Positions 24,134 to 27,667 of a DNA stretch of 27,667 nucleotides are shown here, piece after piece (positions within the stretch are counted from its first letter, which is position 1; the number at the start of each line of letters is the position of its first letter). Source of the stretch: Clostridia bacterium (lineage in GTDB: Bacteria > Bacillota > Clostridia > Monoglobales > Monoglobaceae); assembly GCA_900769795.1 (NCBI GenBank), contig CAAGHZ010000064.1:1-27667 (forward strand). The letters run 5' to 3'. Made by a program: the position numbers and the translations under genes. Below the pieces are notes generated by a model. The model ran no database searches. It worked only from the letters and a program-made list of their open reading frames with translations, and was not told the DNA's origin.

Positions 24134-24856
24134 ATGAACAAAGATCTTCTCATAAATGGCATAAGTGCACTGTCAGGAGAGATTACTCAGGCTCAGATTT
24201 CTCAGTTCTCTGCCTACTCCGATTTGCTGGTTGAGTGGAACGAAAAAATGAACCTGACCGCCGTAACCGACCCCGACGGAATCTCAATTAAGCATTTTCT
24301 TGACTCCATTTTGCCAATTTATTATATAGACTTTTCTAAATTTAACAATATAGCAGATATTGGCACAGGGGCCGGATTCCCTGGTCTGCCAATAAAGATT
24401 ATGTGCCCCGATATCAGCCTTACGCTTATCGATTCTCTAAATAAGCGAATCAACTTTTTAAACACTGTGATACAAAACCTTGAACTTAATGGCGTAGATT
24501 GTATCCACGGCAGAGCCGAAGAACTTGGACACAAAGATGAACTGCGCGAACATTTTGACGCAGTTGTTTCAAGAGCAGTCGCAAATATGACCGTCCTTTG
24601 TGAGTACTGTTTGCCATTTGTTAAAGTTGGCGGATACTTTATTGCCTTAAAGTCAGAAAACGCCGAAGAAGAACTTTCTGCCGCAAAGCCTATGATCGGC
24701 ATCCTCGGCGGCGAAGTAGAACAGATTATTGACGCCCCTCTGCCTATGTCTGATATAACAAGAAAGTTGATTGTAATAAGAAAAGCAAAGGAAACAGAGA
24801 AAAAGTTCCCAAGAAGAGCAGATAAAATAAAAAAGGTAAATAACAAAAAGTCGTGA
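24134..24856 (+). CDS. rsmG: 16S rRNA (guanine-N7) methyltransferase RsmG
   Basis: A 240-aa AdoMet-dependent enzyme (GidB) that methylates G527 of 16S rRNA. Recognised by LLVEWNEKMNLTAVTDPDGI and HFLDSILP, the SAM-binding loop DIGTGAGFPGLPIKI near residue 75, LIDSLNKRINFLN, and DAVVSRAVANMTVLCEYCLP. The basic tail KKFPRRADKIKKVNNKKS is somewhat long. The frame can begin at a GTG (24125), but the ATG at 24134 has TAGGTGA upstream and fits the family. The stop codon lies inside the terminator stem. It is followed by the noc-like gene, as in Bacillus. Confidence 0.95.
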   Translation: MNKDLLINGISALSGEITQAQISQFSAYSDLLVEWNEKMNLTAVTDPDGISIKHFLDSILPIYYIDFSKFNNIADIGTGAGFPGLPIKIMCPDISLTLIDSLNKRINFLNTVIQNLELNGVDCIHGRAEELGHKDELREHFDAVVSRAVANMTVLCEYCLPFVKVGGYFIALKSENAEEELSAAKPMIGILGGEVEQIIDAPLPMSDITRKLIVIRKAKETEKKFPRRADKIKKVNNKKS

Positions 24857-24878
24857 TGCATATCACGACTTTTTGTTA
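24841..24878 (+). terminator. Terminator overlapping the end of rsmG
   Basis: A perfect 17-bp stem, 24841-24857 with 24862-24878 (core AGTCGTGAT / ATCACGACT), GCAT loop and T-rich right arm. The rsmG stop codon TGA (24854-24856) is part of the left arm. Confidence 0.85.
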
Positions 24879-24929
24879 TTTATCGTCATATAATGTTAAA
24901 TCCTCTCACAATTTGTATATGGAAATATT

Positions 24930-24959
24930 TTGCAATTATACCAAATGTTGTGGTATAAT
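24930..24959 (+). promoter_or_regulatory. noc promoter overlapped by a 9-bp operator-like dyad
   Basis: An extended -10, TGGTATAAT (TATAAT at 24954-24959), with TTGCAA at 24930-24935 (18-nt spacing). A perfect dyad, ATTATACCA (24935-24943) and TGGTATAAT (24951-24959), spans from the -35 to the -10, with a 7-bp centre. Such a placement suits a repressor, possibly the gene's own product. The motif is unlike the known Noc (NBS) or ParB (parS) sites. Confidence 0.6.
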
Positions 24960-25012
24960 ATGTAAAAAGATACAATTTATTCCACACATAGAGTGAGAGG
25001 AGAGAGATTATA

Positions 25013-25897
25013 TTGTTAACCTACAAAAGAGAGGGAACCGTCAGGGAAATAGAAAGGCGTATTCCCGAAACCGACGCCTCAATAGCACAGGATAGCAAGA
25101 ACTTTACTAAATGTGGAGAGGTCAGGACTATCCCTATTAAAAACATTATACCAAACCCCAATCAACCAAGGAGAGACTTTGATAAGGTTGCCCTGCAGGA
25201 TCTTGCAATTTCGATTATGGAGTACGGGCTTATGCAACCGATTACCGTGCGACAAACAGGGCCTTTTGACTATGAGCTTATAGCAGGTGAGAGAAGACTA
25301 ACCGCTTGCAGAAACCTTGGCATGACATACATACCTGCAATTGTAATGCGTGTCTCAGACACAGACAGTGCCATTTTGGCACTGGTCGAAAACATTCAAA
25401 GAGAAAACCTTAACTACATAGAAGAAGCCGAAGCCTTTTGCACTCTTATAACCGAACATGGTCTAACCCAAGAAGAACTTGCTGATAAACTTGGCAAGGG
25501 GCAATCGACCATTGCAAATAAAATCAGGATCCTCAGGCTTTCTTCAAAGGTACGCGAAATTCTTACGGACAACTCTTTGACCGAGCGTCACGCACGGGCA
25601 CTACTGCGGCTGCCGGAAGAACGCCAGCAACTGCGAATTCTTAAGATCATTGTAGAACGTGGCCTGAATGTAGCAAAAACCGAAGAACTTGTCGACAAAC
25701 TTCTCAGGGGCCCAAGCAGACCACTTGCAGAGCCAAAAAATATGCGGGTTTTTAAGGATTTGCGAATATTTACCAACACAATTCGCCAGGCAGTTGATAT
25801 GATGAAACGCTCGGGTATAGACGCAAAGGCAAAAAAACGCGAGAGTGATAACTACATTGAATACACAATCCTTATACCCAAATCCGAAGAAGAATAA
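25013..25897 (+). CDS. noc: ParB/Spo0J family protein, probably nucleoid occlusion factor Noc
   Basis: A 294-aa ParB-fold CTPase/DNA-binding protein. The N-terminal ParB/Srx domain has IPIKNIIPNPNQPRRDF, MEYGLMQPITVRQ, the CTP-binding ELIAGERRLTACRNLG, and ALVENIQRENLNYIEEAEAF. The central HTH reads TQEELADKLGKGQSTIANKI, then LTERHARALLRLPEERQQLRIL. The Q...K pair in QSTIANK and the Arg of TERHAR are residues used by Noc rather than by Spo0J/ParB, and the gene directly follows rsmG as noc does in Bacillus. No parA (soj) follows. Noc binds DNA and the membrane to block division over the nucleoid. The start is a TTG at 25013, after AGGAGAGAG. The residues before about 35 are poorly conserved. 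Confidence 0.82.
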   Translation: MLTYKREGTVREIERRIPETDASIAQDSKNFTKCGEVRTIPIKNIIPNPNQPRRDFDKVALQDLAISIMEYGLMQPITVRQTGPFDYELIAGERRLTACRNLGMTYIPAIVMRVSDTDSAILALVENIQRENLNYIEEAEAFCTLITEHGLTQEELADKLGKGQSTIANKIRILRLSSKVREILTDNSLTERHARALLRLPEERQQLRILKIIVERGLNVAKTEELVDKLLRGPSRPLAEPKNMRVFKDLRIFTNTIRQAVDMMKRSGIDAKAKKRESDNYIEYTILIPKSEEE

Positions 25898-25900
25898 TAA

Positions 25901-25948
25901 TATAATGGTGTCCCTATGCGATGGCATCGGGACACCATTATATTTTTG
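25901..25948 (+). terminator. Terminator after noc
   Basis: A perfect 14-bp stem, TATAATGGTGTCCC (25901-25914) with GGGACACCATTATA (25929-25942), an inner ATGC/GCAT helix in the 14-nt loop, then TTTTT. Confidence 0.85.
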
Positions 25949-26001
25949 TTGCTTTTTCAGAAAATTTATGCAATAATGTTTACAGAAAGGAAGATACCCC
26001 T

Positions 26002-26730
26002 ATGAAAGAAAAAATATATACCATCCCCGTAAACGAGGCATTTGACAACCCGAGCGAATGTCCATTTTGTAACTTGCACGAAAAACTTGAGAGGGATATT
26101 TTAGACTATATTCTCGGCCCATCATATATGGAGGAAGATATAAGAGAAGAAACCAATAAATATGGTTTTTGCAAGCACCACTACGATAAAATGTTTCACG
26201 GTGGCAATCATCTCGGCGTAGCGTTGATGGTCAGCACCCACTTAAAAAAGATAAACAAAGACCTCAACGAGATACTTGATGCAGAACTGTCCACAGAAAA
26301 GAAAGGTAGCCTCTTTAAAAAAGATGCTTCACCATCTCCCCTTGCCAAATATAGCAAGGATTTAACGTCGTCCTGCTATGCGTGTACGCGTATGGAGGGC
26401 AGAATGGAAAACTATATTGACACTTTCTTTTATTTGTGGGAAAAAGAACCTGAATTTCGGGAAAAGGTCACCTCTTCAAACGGCTTTTGCCTCGAGCACT
26501 TTGCTATGATCATGGCAGAAGCTCGCAAACGAATGAGGAACACAGGCTTCGTCCAATTCGCAAGTACCGTTATTCCATTGCAAAAAAAGAACCTCGCACG
26601 AATTGACGAGGAACTTAACTGGTTTATCCAAAAGTTCGATTATAGATTTCAAAACGAGCCATGGAAGAACTCAAAAGATGCACCGGAGAGAGCAATACTT
26701 AAAATTTCTTCATTAAAGATTGAGGACTGA
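26002..26730 (+). CDS. DUF6062-type protein with two Cys/His half-repeats
   Basis: A 242-aa cytoplasmic protein beginning MKEKIYTIPVNEAFDNPSEC, which I recognise as the DUF6062 family of Clostridia; its function is unknown. It contains two similar halves. Half one has C20-P-F-C23 and, 33 residues later, GFC57-K-H-H60. Half two has C125-Y-A-C128 and, 34 residues later, GFC163-L-E-H166. Both share ExxxxxYI/YI helical text and an RE residue pair before the GFC. Each half looks able to bind one metal through three Cys and a His. AGAAAGGAAG precedes the ATG. A weak promoter (TTGCTT 25949, 17 nt, AATAAT 25972) may drive it. It stands alone between noc and the tRNA genes. Confidence 0.7.
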   Translation: MKEKIYTIPVNEAFDNPSECPFCNLHEKLERDILDYILGPSYMEEDIREETNKYGFCKHHYDKMFHGGNHLGVALMVSTHLKKINKDLNEILDAELSTEKKGSLFKKDASPSPLAKYSKDLTSSCYACTRMEGRMENYIDTFFYLWEKEPEFREKVTSSNGFCLEHFAMIMAEARKRMRNTGFVQFASTVIPLQKKNLARIDEELNWFIQKFDYRFQNEPWKNSKDAPERAILKISSLKIED

Positions 26731-26850
26731 TTTATAATACCCCCACGGCACACCATAGCTTGACATTCTTTAATCCTGAGTTTTGTGATTAATTTTCCTT
26801 AAAGATTGCATAATAAAATATAACTATAACAAAAATAATAGAAAAACTAC

Positions 26851-26880
26851 TTGACAAATCAATGCCTAATGTGATATACT
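26851..26880 (+). promoter_or_regulatory. Probable promoter of the tRNA-Ser genes
   Basis: TTGACA (26851-26856), 18 nt, TATACT (26875-26880), 24 nt before the first tRNA. The rest of 26731-26850 is AT-rich and holds nothing else that I recognise. Confidence 0.75.
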
Positions 26881-26903
26881 AACAAGGTCGCAAAAATGAA
26901 TAC

Positions 26904-26990
26904 GGAGAGGTGTCCGAGTGGTTTAAGGAGCTAGTCTTGAAAACTAGTGATGCGAAAGCACCCAGAGTTCGAATCTCTGCCTCTCCGCCA
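26904..26990 (+). tRNA. tRNA-Ser (anticodon UGA)
   Basis: The acceptor stem GGAGAGG pairs with CCTCTCC, and GCCA is encoded at the 3' end. The anticodon arm is CTAGT-CTTGAAA-ACTAG, giving anticodon TGA. A long variable arm (TGATGCGAAAGCACCC) is diagnostic of serine tRNA, and the T arm is CAGAG-TTCGAAT-CTCTG. Confidence 0.97.
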
Positions 26991-27028
26991 TTTTTATTTT
27001 TGGGACAAAATTTAATATTTATAAATTC

Positions 27029-27120
27029 GGAGAAGTACTCAAGTTGGCCGAAGAGGCGCCCCTGCTAAGGGTGTAGGTCGTGAAAGCGGCGCGAGGGTTC
27101 AAATCCCTCCTTCTCCGCCA
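27029..27120 (+). tRNA. tRNA-Ser (anticodon GCU)
   Basis: The acceptor stem GGAGAAG pairs with CTTCTCC, then GCCA. The anticodon arm is CGCCC-CTGCTAA-GGGTG, giving anticodon GCT, with a long class II variable arm (TAGGTCGTGAAAGCGGCGC) and T arm GAGGG-TTCAAAT-CCCTC. It is 38 bp after the first tRNA-Ser and likely on the same transcript. Confidence 0.97.
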
Positions 27121-27446
27121 AGGAAAACACAATTTTTTTCAAAATTGTGTTTTCTTTTTTTGTCCTCAAAATTGATTAGAAAATCTTTTATCGGAAACCG
27201 CACCAAAGTTGGTGCGTTAGCGTATTCGCTTGAAATCAATTTCAAGAGGTCGCTTCCGTAGTACAAAACTACTTCAACTCTGTCGGCATAAACAATGACT
27301 TTATCAACGAACATATCAATAATTTCTTTAACTCCGTTAAGCGTTCCTTTTCTAAACTCTGCCTTAACCGAATTAAAAGCCTTTATAATGGTTTCATCTG
27401 TTAATGTTGATTTTTCAGCCATTAACTTTACATTACGGTTACACAT
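27099..27446 (-). pseudogene. C-terminal remnant of a large serine recombinase
   Basis: The minus-strand frame gives LMAEKSTLTDETIIKAFNSV, then IIDMFVDKVIVYADRVEVVL and YYGSDLLKLI. The pattern 'lid/F-V-D-K-V-x-V-Y-x-D-R-V-E-V' is the usual end of large serine recombinases of clostridial mobile elements. The catalytic N-terminal resolvase domain, the recombinase domain and the zinc ribbon are absent. A TGA at 27449-27447 closes the frame just upstream of the apparent ATG, so the gene is broken there. At its 3' end the frame runs through the tRNA terminator and stops inside the tRNA-Ser(GCU) 3' end, so the last 20 or so residues are not natural protein. It is probably a relic of an integrated element. 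Confidence 0.6.
27124..27161 (+). terminator. Terminator after the tRNA-Ser pair
   Basis: A perfect 13-bp AT-rich stem, AAAACACAATTTT (27124-27136) with AAAATTGTGTTTT (27141-27153), TTTC loop, then C and seven T. Confidence 0.85.
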
Positions 27447-27667
27447 TCAAGGGATGGTTCACCGATCCCAGGACAAAGCAGAATCAGGTAACAACATTTA
27501 AATTCACAAAGCCTGATGTTCCCTATGCGAAGTGGGAGAAGAACCCAGCAGAGCCAATCAGTCCAAAAGATGAAATTATGGCAAAAGATACCTGCTACCT
27601 AACAGACGAGGAAACAAAAACACGAAATGAAATTATAGAAGAACAAAATAAAACCTACATTGAAGGC
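27404..27667 (+). CDS. Fragment of a surface protein with an InlB B-repeat-like unit (open at window edge)
   Basis: The plus-strand frame is open to the window end (88 codons from an ATG at 27404, which is probably not the true start). It reads LHYGYTFKGWFTDPRTKQNQ, then TTFKFTKPDVPYAKWEKNP, the end of a Listeria-Bacteroides/InlB B-type repeat (GYTFKGWFTD...YAKWEKNP), followed by a charged helical stretch (DEIMAKDTCYLTDEETKTRN). Such repeats occur in secreted or wall-anchored proteins. There is no signal peptide or ribosome site: the N-terminal part is missing, and similarity begins at about 27430, where the antisense recombinase remnant also begins. It is a truncated gene or the product of a fusion. 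Confidence 0.5.
   Translation, partial: MLIFQPLTLHYGYTFKGWFTDPRTKQNQVTTFKFTKPDVPYAKWEKNPAEPISPKDEIMAKDTCYLTDEETKTRNEIIEEQNKTYIEG

Overview
The window is chromosomal DNA from an anaerobic, Gram-positive-type bacterium of the Bacillota, most likely class Clostridia. The evidence is a set of typical genes (an [FeFe]-hydrogenase cassette with a DRTGG protein, CsaB plus SLH cell-wall anchoring, RemB, a Noc-like ParB, type III glutamine synthetase, a Na+-pumping oxaloacetate decarboxylase), strong purine-rich Shine-Dalgarno sites, several TTG/GTG starts, and TTGACA/TATAAT promoters. Genes are densely packed and hairpin-plus-T-run terminators are frequent. No intact mobile element and no CRISPR array was seen.

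Layout. 1-1123 (minus): the start of a hydrogenase/ferredoxin protein cut by the window edge, an RsbW-like ATPase and a DRTGG-domain protein. 1361-5525 (plus): a MATE transporter, a GT4 glycosyltransferase fused to CsaB pyruvyl transferase, and a 150-aa protein resembling only the N-terminal part of DUF815 ATPases. 5766-7493: a membrane-anchored VanW protein with a Glu/Pro-rich tail. 7512-8234: an FMN riboswitch with terminator controlling the riboflavin transporter gene ribU. 8344-14074 (minus): dacF, rluB and a four-gene sodium-pump oxaloacetate decarboxylase set (oadG, biotin carrier, oadB, oadA). 14333-18457 (plus): a small secreted protein made only of three SLH domains, type III glutamine synthetase, and a secreted GH5 glucanase.

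18681-25897 (plus) is a replication and chromosome-maintenance region: dnaN, recF, remB, gyrB, a gene of unknown function resembling phage ThyX-like proteins, a 55-aa 2[4Fe-4S] ferredoxin, rsmG and a Noc-like parB. It lacks dnaA, the S4-domain gene and gyrA, and it joins rsmG-noc directly downstream of the gyrB block. The end holds a DUF6062-type protein with two similar Cys/His halves, two tRNA-Ser genes (UGA and GCU) and a scar in which the C-terminus of a serine recombinase meets a fragment of a repeat-containing surface protein.

How the genes fit together: CsaB adds pyruvate to the secondary cell-wall polymer bound by SLH domains, so the CsaB fusion and the SLH-only protein are probably parts of one surface-anchoring system, with VanW and DacF also acting on the wall. 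The OAD complex would couple oxaloacetate decarboxylation to Na+ export. The region is mostly conventional. The points most worth a second look are the GT4-CsaB fusion with its DUF815-N-like partner, the duplicated Cys/His protein, the dyad on the noc promoter, the rearranged origin-type gene order and the junction after tRNA-Ser.
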